Assembly (NCBI RefSeq): GCF_000282055.1
Contig: NZ_AKJZ01000045.1
Span: 1 to 64,000, forward strand
Reading direction: 5' to 3'
Length of the DNA: 64,000 nucleotides
Origin: Flavobacterium sp. CF136
GTDB taxonomy: Bacteria > Bacteroidota > Bacteroidia > Flavobacteriales > Flavobacteriaceae
Shown: positions 50,071 to 59,911 of the stretch, in pieces
How positions within the stretch are numbered: the first letter of the stretch is position 1
Layout: each line of letters opens with the position of its first letter
Notes under the pieces: model-generated
What the model saw: the letters and a program-made list of their open reading frames with translations, nothing else
The model's database searches: none
What the model was told of the DNA's origin: nothing
Made by a program: the position numbers and the translations under genes

Positions 50071-50841
50071 ATGAAAACTAAATCAGCATTGATAATTGGG
50101 CATCCGGGTCATGAATTAAGAGCTTTCAAATTTTTAAAAGATTCAAAGCCTGATGTATATATTTTAACAGACGGTTCCGGACAAAATAATGATTCGCGAT
50201 TATATCAATCTATAAAATTAATAGAATCATTAGGTGCAACTTACAAAAATACCTTTAATCCTTTTACAGATAAGGAATTATATAACATTATTTTATCCGG
50301 CGACCTGGATAAAATTAAACAAGTAAAGGAGCAGCTTTTAATTTTGATAAAAGAAAACAACTATGATGAAATATATGGTGATGCTTTAGAGGGTTTTAAT
50401 CCAACTCATGATATTTGCAGATATATCATTAATGGAATCGTTGCTGAGTTAGAAAAAAGTAATCCTTCAAAATCGATTCTAAATTATGATTTCGTACTTG
50501 ACAAAGCACCAGATATATTATCCCAAAAAAAACACATCCATAATTTATCTTTTGAACTTTCTCCGCTCGAACTGGAAATGAAAATAAAGGCTGGTCTAAA
50601 TTATCCCGAATTAAAAACAGAAATAGAAATGGCTATTGAACGTTTTGGAGTTTCTGCTTTTTCATGGGAATCATACACTAGAATTACGGATTTGAACCAA
50701 ATTATCAATTGGAAAAATCCACTTCCTTATTATGAAGAAATAGGAAGAAAACGAGTAGCATCAGGTGCATATAAAACCTGCATTGAATTTGAGAAACACA
50801 TCAAACCCATCGCAGAAGTTTGTTTGGCAACAACCGTATAA
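50071..50841 (+). CDS. PIG-L-like (LmbE) deacetylase-fold protein
   Basis: 256 residues. The start KSALIIGHPGHELRAFKFLK resembles the PIG-L zinc motif AHPDDE with HPGHE in its place. The second metal region is EGFNPTHDICRYIINGI. Related proteins deacetylate N-acetylglucosamine-containing lipids or glycans. The variant motif leaves the activity uncertain. It is followed after four bases by a glycosyltransferase gene and then an Amj-like flippase gene, all on the same strand, which supports a role in an envelope glycan. Confidence 0.65.
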   Translation: MKTKSALIIGHPGHELRAFKFLKDSKPDVYILTDGSGQNNDSRLYQSIKLIESLGATYKNTFNPFTDKELYNIILSGDLDKIKQVKEQLLILIKENNYDEIYGDALEGFNPTHDICRYIINGIVAELEKSNPSKSILNYDFVLDKAPDILSQKKHIHNLSFELSPLELEMKIKAGLNYPELKTEIEMAIERFGVSAFSWESYTRITDLNQIINWKNPLPYYEEIGRKRVASGAYKTCIEFEKHIKPIAEVCLATTV

Positions 50842-50845
50842 CGAA

Positions 50846-51865
50846 ATGAATATTTTAATCACGAATTGTTTTATAAATTCACCATCAGGTACAGAAACGT
50901 ATGTGTACGAGTTAGCTATAGAATTGCACAATCGTGGACATCATGTTGAAATATTTACCTTATCAATGGGAGATTTAGCAAAATCCTTAATTGAAAATGG
51001 AATACATGTTTGTACCGATTTAAAAAAATTAAAAAAGAAACCTGACTGTATTCATGCCCATCATAATATTGTAACCCTCAAAGCTGCACACTTTTTTAAA
51101 AAAACTCCAATTGTATATTTTATTCATGACAGGACACATTTTCTGGATTATCCTTTTAGACACGCTAACATTTTACAATATGTAGCTGTAGATTACAACT
51201 GCAAAGAACGCTATCAGGAAAACGGATTCAAAAACGATGATATTGAAATAATTTATAATTGGGCAAATCTATCACGTTTTAAACTACGTAAAACAATTTC
51301 AGCGATACCCAGAAAAGCTTTGGCATTTTCTAATTATATGTCACAAACAAATATTTTCCCCTCTATAAAAGAAGCATGTTTATCTCAGGGCATCGAAATA
51401 GACCTGATAGGAAGCGGTAATGGTAATGCTACTACAACTCCGGAAAATATTCTTGGACAATACGACATTATATTTGGAAAGGCAAAAGCAGCAATAGAAG
51501 CTATGGCAACAGGTGCCGCCGTGATTGTATGTGATTTTAGAGGATTGGCAGAGATAGTAACCCCCGAAAATATGCTTCATTACAGAAAATATAATTTTGG
51601 AATGAAACTCATGACTAATAAAATACAAACTGATTTAATCGTTCGTGAGATCAAGAAATATGATGCAGAAAACATCTTAAAAGTCTCTAATTTTATTAGG
51701 AAAGAAGCCGATTTTCTGCCGATAGTAACCCAATTAGAAAACACCTATTCAAGAGTAATTAAAGAGTATAACAATAATAAGCGAGGAAAATATAAACTCA
51801 ATTATTATAATTATCTAACTATTATAAAAATTACTTTTCGAATGATTATGAAAATTAAATTATAA
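50846..51865 (+). CDS. glycosyltransferase, GT4-like
   Basis: 339 residues from the ATG at 50846 (MNILITNCFINSPSGTETYV), four bases after the PIG-L-like gene. The N-terminal half has the GT-B glycine loop SPSGTETYVYELAIELHNRG. The C-terminal half has the nucleotide-sugar site AKAAIEAMATGAAVIVCDFR and GLAEIVTP, with the GT4 Glu residues. A short basic tail (IKITFRMIMKIKL) may touch the membrane. Substrate unknown. Confidence 0.85.
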   Translation: MNILITNCFINSPSGTETYVYELAIELHNRGHHVEIFTLSMGDLAKSLIENGIHVCTDLKKLKKKPDCIHAHHNIVTLKAAHFFKKTPIVYFIHDRTHFLDYPFRHANILQYVAVDYNCKERYQENGFKNDDIEIIYNWANLSRFKLRKTISAIPRKALAFSNYMSQTNIFPSIKEACLSQGIEIDLIGSGNGNATTTPENILGQYDIIFGKAKAAIEAMATGAAVIVCDFRGLAEIVTPENMLHYRKYNFGMKLMTNKIQTDLIVREIKKYDAENILKVSNFIRKEADFLPIVTQLENTYSRVIKEYNNNKRGKYKLNYYNYLTIIKITFRMIMKIKL

Positions 51866-51922
51866 ATTTCCAAAAAGTTATGCCTTTATTAAAAAAACAC
51901 TTAAATAATTTTAAAATAAAAG

Positions 51923-52723
51923 ATGAATAATAACCTTGTACTCGTTTGTATTCTAACTCTTGTTATCCATTTTATCAGTATTATTAGTTTATCATCAAAG
52001 ATAGTAGGCACAAGAACACGCAGAGTTGCTTCTTCTGCCTCTATTTTTAATATTATTGCTCTAACGGCCCAATTTTCAAGCAGTATACAAGCGCCATTGT
52101 TAACAAAATCTATTGAGAACACAATTATATCAGGATTTCAGCCTAATGAATTCTTATTTAGAAGTATTATTTTTTGTGCCACTTTAGGATGTACTTTGGG
52201 TGCATTCGCCATTCCTACTACACATCGATTTATGGCAAAAGGAGTCAAGTCGCTTTACGAAAACAATTCAATTATAGGGGTATTAATGAAATCTTTCCGA
52301 AAAAAAACCTATTATCATTTTAAAGAAAGTGTATCTCTGCCCCGAAAAGAAAACTTTACCAGATTAACACAGTATAAAGATTTATACTTAAAACTAATTT
52401 TTATGAATGTATTGGTTTATAGTTTTATTACTGTTAGTGTACTGTCCTGTTTGTATGCAGGTTATCTTAATCCTAATCTTCGAACAACCTCACTATCATT
52501 GAGCGGGATTGCCGTTGGATTGGGGTCTGTTGGGATGCTTCTTTTTATAGAACCCTATCATGGAACGCTTACAGACAAAGTGATTGATGGAACGGTTAAA
52601 GAATCATATTTTAGAAGACATCTGACCTACATAATACTTGCAAGAATTCTTGGAACTATATTGGGACAATTTCTTTACATCCCTTTGGCTTGGGTAATTG
52701 TGAGCATTGCAGAAAAACTATAA
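51923..52723 (+). CDS. Amj-type (DUF2837) lipid II flippase family protein
   Basis: 266 residues with about six transmembrane helices. It resembles Amj of Bacillus subtilis, an alternate lipid II flippase: VGTRTRRVASSASIFNIIAL near residues 30-50 and SLSGIAVGLGSVGMLLFIEP near 190-210. Length matches (Amj is about 270). It follows the glycosyltransferase and ends seven bases before the convergent mfd stop. It may flip lipid II or another prenyl-linked glycan made by the two genes upstream. Family call good; substrate inferred. Confidence 0.78.
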   Translation: MNNNLVLVCILTLVIHFISIISLSSKIVGTRTRRVASSASIFNIIALTAQFSSSIQAPLLTKSIENTIISGFQPNEFLFRSIIFCATLGCTLGAFAIPTTHRFMAKGVKSLYENNSIIGVLMKSFRKKTYYHFKESVSLPRKENFTRLTQYKDLYLKLIFMNVLVYSFITVSVLSCLYAGYLNPNLRTTSLSLSGIAVGLGSVGMLLFIEPYHGTLTDKVIDGTVKESYFRRHLTYIILARILGTILGQFLYIPLAWVIVSIAEKL

Positions 52724-52730
52724 TCACCTA

Positions 52731-55700
52731 TTATTCAAATAACTCCATCAATTCCAATGCTTTTTTGATTGATTTTACGTTCTCGAAAGTCAATAATAAA
52801 CGTAATCCGTTTACCGTTTGTTTTTCTTTCATTTTACACAAACTACTTTGCTTTTGCACAAATTGCAAAACGTTTCTGAATTTAGATGACTGATAATAAT
52901 CTGACTGTTGATCAGACACAAAATAGCCAATCATTTTGCCTTGTTTCAAAACTAATTTCTCAATTCCAACTCTCGTTGCAATCCATTTTATACGAATGCT
53001 GTTTAGTAATGCCGTTGCTTGTTTTGGCAATGGTCCAAAACGGTCAATCAATTTTCTTTCGAATTCCTGCAAACCGGCTTCGTCTTTTATAGCACCTAGT
53101 TCGTTATATAAAACCAATCTTTCCGAAACATTATTGATATATTCATCAGGGAATAACAATTCAAAATCAGCATCAATCTGAAGGTCTTTTACGTACTCTT
53201 TGGTATCAATATTATTCTCTTCAGGATACAAATCTTTGAATTCGTTTTCTTTCAACTCCTCAATGGCTTCGTTCATGATTTTCTGATAGGTATCAAAACC
53301 AATTTCATTGATAAAACCACTTTGTTCACCGCCTAATAAATCTCCGGCACCACGAATTTCAAGATCTTTCATGGCGATGTTGAAACCGCTTCCGAGTTCA
53401 CTGAATTGTTCCAATGCCTGAATACGTTTTCTGGCGTCTTCGGTCATGGAGGAATACGGAGGACAAATAAAATAACAAAATGCTTTTTTGTTGCTACGTC
53501 CTACCCGGCCACGCATCTGATGCAGATCTGACAATCCAAAATTATTGGCATTATTAATGAAAATTGTATTGGCATTTGGTACATCCAAACCACTTTCGAT
53601 GATTGTGGTTGCAACCAAAACATCAAAATCACCATTCATAAAACCTAACATCAATTCCTCAAGTTTCGCACCTTCCATTTGTCCGTGACCAATTCCAACT
53701 CGTGCATTTGGTACTAAACGCTGAATCATTCCGGCTACTTCTTTTATATTTTCGATTCGGTTATTGATGAAGAAAACTTGTCCGTTTCGCTGAATTTCAT
53801 ACGAAATTGCATCACGAATTATTTCTTCATTAAAACTGACCACATTCGTTTCTATTGGGTAACGATTTGGAGGAGGTGTTGTAATTACAGATAAATCCCG
53901 TGCTGCCATTAACGAAAACTGAAGCGTTCTCGGAATTGGCGTTGCCGTTAAAGTCAGCGTATCTACATTCGCAGCAATCGTTTTAAGTTTGTCTTTTACG
54001 TTCACTCCAAATTTTTGTTCCTCATCAACAATCAATAAACCAAGATCTTTAAAAACCACATTTTTGTTAACCAATTGATGTGTTCCGATGACGATATCAA
54101 GTTTTCCTTCAGCTAAATCTTTTAAGGTTTGGGCTTTTTGTTTTGCAGTTCTAAATCGGTTTAAGTAACCAACTGAAACTGGCATATCTTTTAATCGTTC
54201 TGTAAAAGTTCTGTAATGCTGGTAGGCCAAAATAGTTGTCGGAACCAAAACGGCAACTTGTTTGCTATTATCAACAGCCTTGAAGGCGGCACGAATTGCG
54301 ACCTCCGTTTTTCCGAAACCTACATCTCCACAAACCAGACGATCCATCGGGCGATCACTCTCCATGTCGGCTTTTACTTCCTGCGTTGATTTGGTCTGAT
54401 CGGGAGTATCTTCATAAATAAAAGAACTCTCCAATTCATTTTGCAGATAACTGTCCGGCGCAAATTGGAACCCTTTTTCCAAACGGCGTTTCGCATACAA
54501 CTGAATCAGATTGAATGCAATATGTTTGACACGTGCTTTGGTTTTTTGTTTTAAAATTTTCCAGGCGTTTGATCCTAGTTTGTATATTTTAGGAGGCGTT
54601 CCGTCTTTTCCGTTGTATTTTGAGATTTTATGAAGCGAATGAATACTTACATAAACGATATCATTATCGGCATAAACCAATTTAATAGCTTCCTGTGTTT
54701 TGCCTTCCACCTGAATTTTCTGCAATCCGCCAAACTTACCGATTCCGTGATCAATATGCGTTACATAATCCCCAACCGAAAGTGCTGTAAGTTCTTTTAG
54801 CGTAATATTTTGCTTTTTCGAATAGCCGTTTTTGATATTAAATTTATGATAACGCTCAAAAATCTGATGATCTGTATATGCGGTTATTTGATTTTCTTCG
54901 TCAATAAAACCCTGATACAAAGGCAATACAATAGTGTGATATTGTTTTCGGATATTCTCTGAATTGGCTTCGTCCAACGTTTCAAAAATATCGTGAAAAC
55001 GTTTTGCCTGTGCTTCATTCGAACAGAACAAATAATTTTTGTATCCGTTAAAATGATTATCACTCAGATTATTCAACAGCAAATCGAATTGTTTGTTGAA
55101 AGATGGCTGAGGCTGAATATGAAAATCAAACTTTTTTGTTATTTTAAAAATTGGCTTTGAGTGCAATTCCACTATCGAAAAATCTAGAGCCCGTTTAATG
55201 AAAGAAGCCTGATTTAAAAATAATTTCTCAGGTTCTGCATGTTTTATTTCTTTTGATAATTTCTCAAAAGCTTCTTCCGCCCTGGCAAATTGTTTGTCTA
55301 ACTGACTAAAAAGCCCATCCGTATTTTGAATAAAAAGAATTGTTTTTTCAGCAATATAATCTAAGAAACTTTCTCGGTTTTCCTGAAATATCTTGTTTTC
55401 AACATTTGGAATAATCGTGATTTTTTTATGTGTTTCGACAGACAGTTGTGTTTCTACATCAAAACTTCTGATGCTGTCGACTTCGTTACCGAAAAACTCA
55501 ATTCGGTATGGATGATCGTTTGAAAAAGAAAACACATCAACAATTCCTCCACGAACCGAAAATTCACCTGGCTCCGTAATAAAATCAACTCTTTTAAATT
55601 CATATTCAAATAAAACCTCATTAATAAAATCAATTGAAATTTTATCATTCAAGGCGACTTTCAAAGTATTTTTATCGAGTTCTCTTCTCGTAACCACTTT

Positions 55701-56093
55701 TTCAAAAAGTGCTTCGGGATACGTAACAATTACGGCTGGTTTTTTACGGGAATTAATTCGGTTTAAAACCTCAGCGCGAAGCAAAACATTGGCATTGTCA
55801 GTTTCTTCGATCTGATACGGACGGCGGAATGAACCCGGATAAAACAAAACATCCTGTTCACCAATCATTTGTTCGAGATCGTTCAGATAATACGCTGCCT
55901 CTTCCTTATTGTCTAAAACGATCAAAAAAGGCAGTTCCGTTTTTTTGAAAACTGAGCGAATGACAAATGAAACTGCGGATCCCAGCAAACCGTTAAGGTG
56001 CATTTTTATCTGATTTCCTTCCAGTAAATTTGTTGCAATCTGCTGTGTTTTTGGCAAATTGTCATAAATAGTATATAGGGCGTTTTTACTCAA
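52731..56093 (-). CDS. mfd: transcription-repair coupling factor
   Basis: 1120 residues. Removes stalled RNA polymerase and recruits UvrA. Domains in order: UvrB-like degenerate module at the N terminus (DVLFYPGSFRRPYQIEETDN), RNAP-interaction CarD-like domain (LSVGDYVTHIDHGIGKFGGL near 450), superfamily 2 helicase with Walker A VCGDVGFGKTEVAIRAAFKA, DEEQ box LLIVDEEQKFGV, TLTATPIPRTLQFSL and QMRGRVGRSNKKAF, and the C-terminal TRCF domain. The start is TTG at 56093, within TTGAGTAA shared with the preceding gene's stop; the next in-frame ATG would cut 30 conserved residues. Confidence 0.96.
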   Translation of the reverse strand: MSKNALYTIYDNLPKTQQIATNLLEGNQIKMHLNGLLGSAVSFVIRSVFKKTELPFLIVLDNKEEAAYYLNDLEQMIGEQDVLFYPGSFRRPYQIEETDNANVLLRAEVLNRINSRKKPAVIVTYPEALFEKVVTRRELDKNTLKVALNDKISIDFINEVLFEYEFKRVDFITEPGEFSVRGGIVDVFSFSNDHPYRIEFFGNEVDSIRSFDVETQLSVETHKKITIIPNVENKIFQENRESFLDYIAEKTILFIQNTDGLFSQLDKQFARAEEAFEKLSKEIKHAEPEKLFLNQASFIKRALDFSIVELHSKPIFKITKKFDFHIQPQPSFNKQFDLLLNNLSDNHFNGYKNYLFCSNEAQAKRFHDIFETLDEANSENIRKQYHTIVLPLYQGFIDEENQITAYTDHQIFERYHKFNIKNGYSKKQNITLKELTALSVGDYVTHIDHGIGKFGGLQKIQVEGKTQEAIKLVYADNDIVYVSIHSLHKISKYNGKDGTPPKIYKLGSNAWKILKQKTKARVKHIAFNLIQLYAKRRLEKGFQFAPDSYLQNELESSFIYEDTPDQTKSTQEVKADMESDRPMDRLVCGDVGFGKTEVAIRAAFKAVDNSKQVAVLVPTTILAYQHYRTFTERLKDMPVSVGYLNRFRTAKQKAQTLKDLAEGKLDIVIGTHQLVNKNVVFKDLGLLIVDEEQKFGVNVKDKLKTIAANVDTLTLTATPIPRTLQFSLMAARDLSVITTPPPNRYPIETNVVSFNEEIIRDAISYEIQRNGQVFFINNRIENIKEVAGMIQRLVPNARVGIGHGQMEGAKLEELMLGFMNGDFDVLVATTIIESGLDVPNANTIFINNANNFGLSDLHQMRGRVGRSNKKAFCYFICPPYSSMTEDARKRIQALEQFSELGSGFNIAMKDLEIRGAGDLLGGEQSGFINEIGFDTYQKIMNEAIEELKENEFKDLYPEENNIDTKEYVKDLQIDADFELLFPDEYINNVSERLVLYNELGAIKDEAGLQEFERKLIDRFGPLPKQATALLNSIRIKWIATRVGIEKLVLKQGKMIGYFVSDQQSDYYQSSKFRNVLQFVQKQSSLCKMKEKQTVNGLRLLLTFENVKSIKKALELMELFE

Positions 56094-56688
56094 CTTTAGG
56101 TAAATTTGGATCTACAATAGTATTCGGAATAGCACGTGCCGTATCCAGCATTCGTAAGAAATCCGATTCTCCTTCTTCTTTTGGTATTTTGCTTTTTTCA
56201 ACAATTTTATCCATTTGCCTTTCCAATGAAACCAATTCTTTATTGATTTCTCCAATTAAAAAAGTCACTTTTTCATCCGGAATTTTATCCAAATGAATAA
56301 ACAAATCCATCATTCTTACTTTAGTAATCAAAATAGAAATTCGGCTTCTTATCTGAGGCTGATTAAATTGTGCCGGAATATTATTGTTTAATGCCATTGC
56401 CTTTTTAGCAATTGCAGAAGATTTTTTTTGAAAAGCACCAATTGTATTTCTGGGTTTTCCTCCTAACTCTTTTAAAAATTCACGCCATTCAGTCCAGGAG
56501 CCTTCATTTTGTTCTGAAACTTCATTAATTGGTTCGTCAATAAACGACCAGCCTTTATTTATATTATTAAAAATGACTTCTTTCTTTTTCGCTTCCTTTT
56601 TATTTTCAGCGATACGTTTTTCATTTTCATCCTGACATGAATTCAGTATAAAAATTAAGAGAAGAAAAAGAGATATTTTGTATTTCAT
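56086..56688 (-). CDS. putative lipoprotein, unknown function
   Basis: 200 residues. Lipoprotein signal MKYKISLFLLLIFILNSCQD with lipidated Cys18, then a lysine/glutamate-rich helical tether and a mainly helical domain (GEINKELVSLERQMDKIVEK). No family recognised. It overlaps the mfd start by eight bases, so mfd translation is probably coupled to it, an unexpected partner for a DNA repair gene. Confidence 0.78.
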   Translation of the reverse strand: MKYKISLFLLLIFILNSCQDENEKRIAENKKEAKKKEVIFNNINKGWSFIDEPINEVSEQNEGSWTEWREFLKELGGKPRNTIGAFQKKSSAIAKKAMALNNNIPAQFNQPQIRSRISILITKVRMMDLFIHLDKIPDEKVTFLIGEINKELVSLERQMDKIVEKSKIPKEEGESDFLRMLDTARAIPNTIVDPNLPKVE

Positions 56689-57011
56689 TTGATAAAACGT
56701 TAAGCTACAAAGTTACAAAGTAAATTTACAATTACGAATTCTGTTTTTTGTTACAAATTTTATAAATCCTTGTCTTTTTTTGCCGCTGATTTCACACATT
56801 AACAGAGATAATTTCTTAAATAAATATCCTCTAACAGTAATAAAAAATCATTTTACTCTGCAAAATGTGTGATTAAGGTTTTAAAATTATAAAGCTTCAC
56901 ATAGAGAATAATTTAAAAAACAGTATTTAATATTATTAAATAAATAATTTAACTTTATAAAAAACATATTTATTTGCGAAAAACCTATATTTGTATTTTA
57001 AATCTATTCAA
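56689..57011. other. 323-bp spacer between divergent lipoprotein and threonine dehydrogenase genes
   Basis: AT-rich. It contains two CAAAG units 8 bases apart (56709-56721), resembling the array at 17049, and the -7 box at 56986. No ORF, tRNA or stable hairpin is visible in the rest. Confidence 0.5.
56986..56993 (+). promoter_or_regulatory. -7 box of the L-threonine dehydrogenase gene
   Basis: TATATTTG, 18 bases before the ATG at 57012. It lies within the longer in-frame extension and supports the shorter start. Confidence 0.6.
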
Positions 57012-57950
57012 ATGAATCCAAAAATATTAATCATTGGCGCTTGCGGTCAGATTGGAACAGAACTGGCTCAAAAACTACGCAAGTTATATGGAACGGAAAA
57101 TGTAATTGCTTCTGATATTCGAAAATTAAACAATGATGTTGTAAATTCCGGTCCGTTTGAAGTGATTAATGCTTTGGATTTTAATCAGATTGAACATCTT
57201 GTAGAAATTCATCATATTACCGATATTTATTTGATGGCGGCTCTCTTATCAGCAACAGCCGAAAAGAATCCGGCATTTGCCTGGGATTTGAATATGAATT
57301 CGCTTTTTCACGTTTTAAATCTTGCTAAAGCAAAAAAAATAAAAAAGATATTCTGGCCATCGAGCATTGCGGTTTTTGGACCTACTACGCCAAAAGAAAA
57401 CACACCACAATATACCATTATGGAGCCTTCGACGGTTTATGGAATCAGCAAGCAAGCCGGTGAAAGATGGTGCGAATATTACCATAACATTTACGGAGTC
57501 GATGTTCGCAGTATACGTTATCCAGGTTTAATCAGCTGGTCTACGCCTCCCGGTGGCGGAACTACAGATTATGCGGTTGATATTTTTTATAAAGCTATTG
57601 CCGACAAAAAATATGAATGCTTTTTATCTTCAGAAACCAAAATGCCAATGATGTATATGGATGATGCTATTGACGCTACCATCAATATTATGAAAGCACC
57701 GACTGAAGAAATCAAAATACATTCATCTTACAATTTGGCCGCTATGAGTTTTACTCCAACTGAAATTGCTGCTGAAATCAAAAAACACATTCCGGAGTTT
57801 GAAATCACATACAATCCGGATTTCCGTCAGAAAATCGCGGATAGCTGGCCTGCAAGTATTGATGATTCATCTGCAAGGGAAGACTGGAACTGGAAACACA
57901 CATTTGATCTTGAAACCATGACCAAAGATATGCTGGAACATTTGGGATAA
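57012..57950 (+). CDS. NAD-dependent L-threonine 3-dehydrogenase, extended SDR type
   Basis: 312 residues from ATG 57012 (MNPKILIIGACGQIG). Oxidises L-threonine to 2-amino-3-oxobutyrate with NAD. It resembles closely, from memory, the L-threonine dehydrogenase of Flavobacterium frigidimaris, also 312 residues and of the epimerase-like SDR class, unlike the zinc-dependent Tdh of E. coli. Features: Rossmann GACGQIG at 9-15, YLMAALLSATAEKNP, the catalytic Tyr143-X3-Lys147 in TVYGISKQAGERW, and IRYPGLISWSTPPGGGTTDY. Monocistronic with its own -7 box. Confidence 0.93.
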   Translation: MNPKILIIGACGQIGTELAQKLRKLYGTENVIASDIRKLNNDVVNSGPFEVINALDFNQIEHLVEIHHITDIYLMAALLSATAEKNPAFAWDLNMNSLFHVLNLAKAKKIKKIFWPSSIAVFGPTTPKENTPQYTIMEPSTVYGISKQAGERWCEYYHNIYGVDVRSIRYPGLISWSTPPGGGTTDYAVDIFYKAIADKKYECFLSSETKMPMMYMDDAIDATINIMKAPTEEIKIHSSYNLAAMSFTPTEIAAEIKKHIPEFEITYNPDFRQKIADSWPASIDDSSAREDWNWKHTFDLETMTKDMLEHLG

Positions 57951-57988
57951 TTAATGAAATTACTGTTTTTTTTGGTTTGAAAATTTGC

Positions 57989-57996
57989 TATTTTTG
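57989..57996 (+). promoter_or_regulatory. -7 box of the DUF885 gene
   Basis: TATTTTTG fits TAnnTTTG, 61 bases before the ATG at 58057. Confidence 0.45.
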
Positions 57997-58056
57997 TATG
58001 ATTATTTTGATGAATATTAATTCATTAATCATTTAATTTTTCAAACCAAAATCAAT

Positions 58057-59820
58057 ATGAAAAAGATCTTCATTCTTCCCATTATCTTAGTTTTCACACT
58101 AATCAGCTGCAATAAAAAACAAGAAAATAATGACATTGCTTCGGGATCCGGCGATGAAGCTTTTCTTAAACTATCTGAAGAATATATTACAAAAAGCCTT
58201 GAATGGAATCCTCAAACGGGAGTCTATTTAGGATTGCATGAATATGATGGAAGATTAGGTGATTTTAGCAAACCAAATATTGATAAGCGGGTTACTTCTC
58301 TTAAAAAGTTTGATCAGGAATTTTCTGCAATTGATTCTACTACTTTAAGCAAAAGAAATTATTATGATTGGAAAATCATTAAATCGAATGTAAAAAACGA
58401 ATTGTTTTCATTTGAAGATTTAAAACCCTTCACAAAAAATCCAATGGTGTATGCCGGAGCTATTGATGTAAACATTTACATTCAACGTAATTTTGCTCCC
58501 ATTGAACAACAAATAAAATCGATCATCGCAATCGAAAAAAGTGCACCAAAATTTTTCGAGAATGCCAAAGCAAATTTACAGGATTCACTGGCATTACCAC
58601 ATATTAAATTAGCCATTGATATCGCAAGAGGTTCTGCCTCTTTTTTAGGAAAAGATCTTTTAGTTGCTCTAAAAAACGTTAAGAATGATTCTCTAATGAA
58701 ATCTTTTAACGAGACCAATCAAAAAGCAATAGCCTCAATTAATGATTTTGCTGCTTTTTTAGAAAAGGAAAAATTACCTAAAGCAAACAACAAATATGCT
58801 ATTGGAGTTGAGAATTATAAAAAAATGCTCCTTTATCAGGAAGAAATTAAATTATCTCCGGATGAAATTTTAGCCATTGGTTTAAAAGAGTTAAAAAAAG
58901 AACAAGCTTCTTTTAATGCCGCTGCAAAAATCATCAATCCGAACAAAAAGCCTATCGATGTTTATAATGAAATGCAAAAAGAACATCCAACGGCACAAGA
59001 TTTAATTCCTCATGCAAGAAAAAATATTGAAGCAATTCGTCAATATTTAATAGATCATAAAATTGTAACTATGCCCTCTGAAGTACGTGTTAAAATTCAG
59101 GAAACACCTGCTTACGCCAGAGCTACAAGTACTGCATCTATGGATTCTCCAGGACCTTTTGAAACTAAAGCTACTCAGGCTTTTTACTATATTACACCCG
59201 TAGATCCAAAATGGACTCCAAAACAACAAGAAGACTGGCTGGCACAATTTAATTTTTACACGACCGACATTGTTTCTATACACGAAGCATATCCTGGGCA
59301 TTACACACAATTTTTGCATTCGAATGCTTCTAAAACTTCTAAAATCCAGAAGATTTTTATGAGTTATGCCTATGTAGAAGGCTGGGCACATTATACCGAA
59401 AAAATGATGATTGACGAAGGTTACGGCAATACTGGCGATCCAATTAAAGCAGCAAAATATCGTTTGGCACAATCAGGAGATGCACTTTTACGCATTTGTC
59501 GTCTGTGCGTTTCTATCAACACCCATTGTCACGGAATGAATGTTGATGATGCGACCAAATTTTTCATGAATAACTGGTATCAGGGCGATAAACCTTCGCG
59601 TCAGGAAGCATTGCGCGGTACTTACGATCCGGGTTATTTGTTTTATACTTTAGGAAAATTACAGATTTTGAAACTTCGTGAAGATTATAAAAAACAAGAA
59701 GGAAGCAATTATAATTTACAAAAATTTAATGATGCCATGCTTGATAACGGAATGCCCCCAATTCAGATTTTGAGAGAAATATTATTAAAAGACGAGAAAA
59801 TCTGGGGAGCTATTTTGTAG
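58057..59820 (+). CDS. DUF885 family lipoprotein, putative metallopeptidase
   Basis: 587 residues. Lipoprotein signal MKKIFILPIILVFTLISCNK with Cys18. The DUF885 core has the zinc-type motif HEAYPGHYTQFLHS near residue 409, followed by VEGWAHYTEKMMIDEGY with a second Glu/His set, and TYDPGYLFYTLGKLQI near the end. These match the M32-like peptidase fold of the family. Periplasmic or outer-membrane anchored. Shares a bidirectional terminator with the convergent M1 peptidase gene. Confidence 0.9.
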   Translation: MKKIFILPIILVFTLISCNKKQENNDIASGSGDEAFLKLSEEYITKSLEWNPQTGVYLGLHEYDGRLGDFSKPNIDKRVTSLKKFDQEFSAIDSTTLSKRNYYDWKIIKSNVKNELFSFEDLKPFTKNPMVYAGAIDVNIYIQRNFAPIEQQIKSIIAIEKSAPKFFENAKANLQDSLALPHIKLAIDIARGSASFLGKDLLVALKNVKNDSLMKSFNETNQKAIASINDFAAFLEKEKLPKANNKYAIGVENYKKMLLYQEEIKLSPDEILAIGLKELKKEQASFNAAAKIINPNKKPIDVYNEMQKEHPTAQDLIPHARKNIEAIRQYLIDHKIVTMPSEVRVKIQETPAYARATSTASMDSPGPFETKATQAFYYITPVDPKWTPKQQEDWLAQFNFYTTDIVSIHEAYPGHYTQFLHSNASKTSKIQKIFMSYAYVEGWAHYTEKMMIDEGYGNTGDPIKAAKYRLAQSGDALLRICRLCVSINTHCHGMNVDDATKFFMNNWYQGDKPSRQEALRGTYDPGYLFYTLGKLQILKLREDYKKQEGSNYNLQKFNDAMLDNGMPPIQILREILLKDEKIWGAIL

Positions 59821-59843
59821 TAAAAATTGATCTCAATTCTATA

Positions 59844-59894
59844 AAAAAAGTCTCATTTAATTTTCAGTTTCCTGAATTTAAATGAGACTTTTTT
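59844..59894. terminator. bidirectional terminator, DUF885 / M1 genes
   Basis: 17-bp perfect arms (AAAAAAGTCTCATTTAA / TTAAATGAGACTTTTTT) with a 17-nt loop, between convergent stop codons. Confidence 0.88.
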
Positions 59895-59911
59895 GTGTTT
59901 TAAAACTAAAT

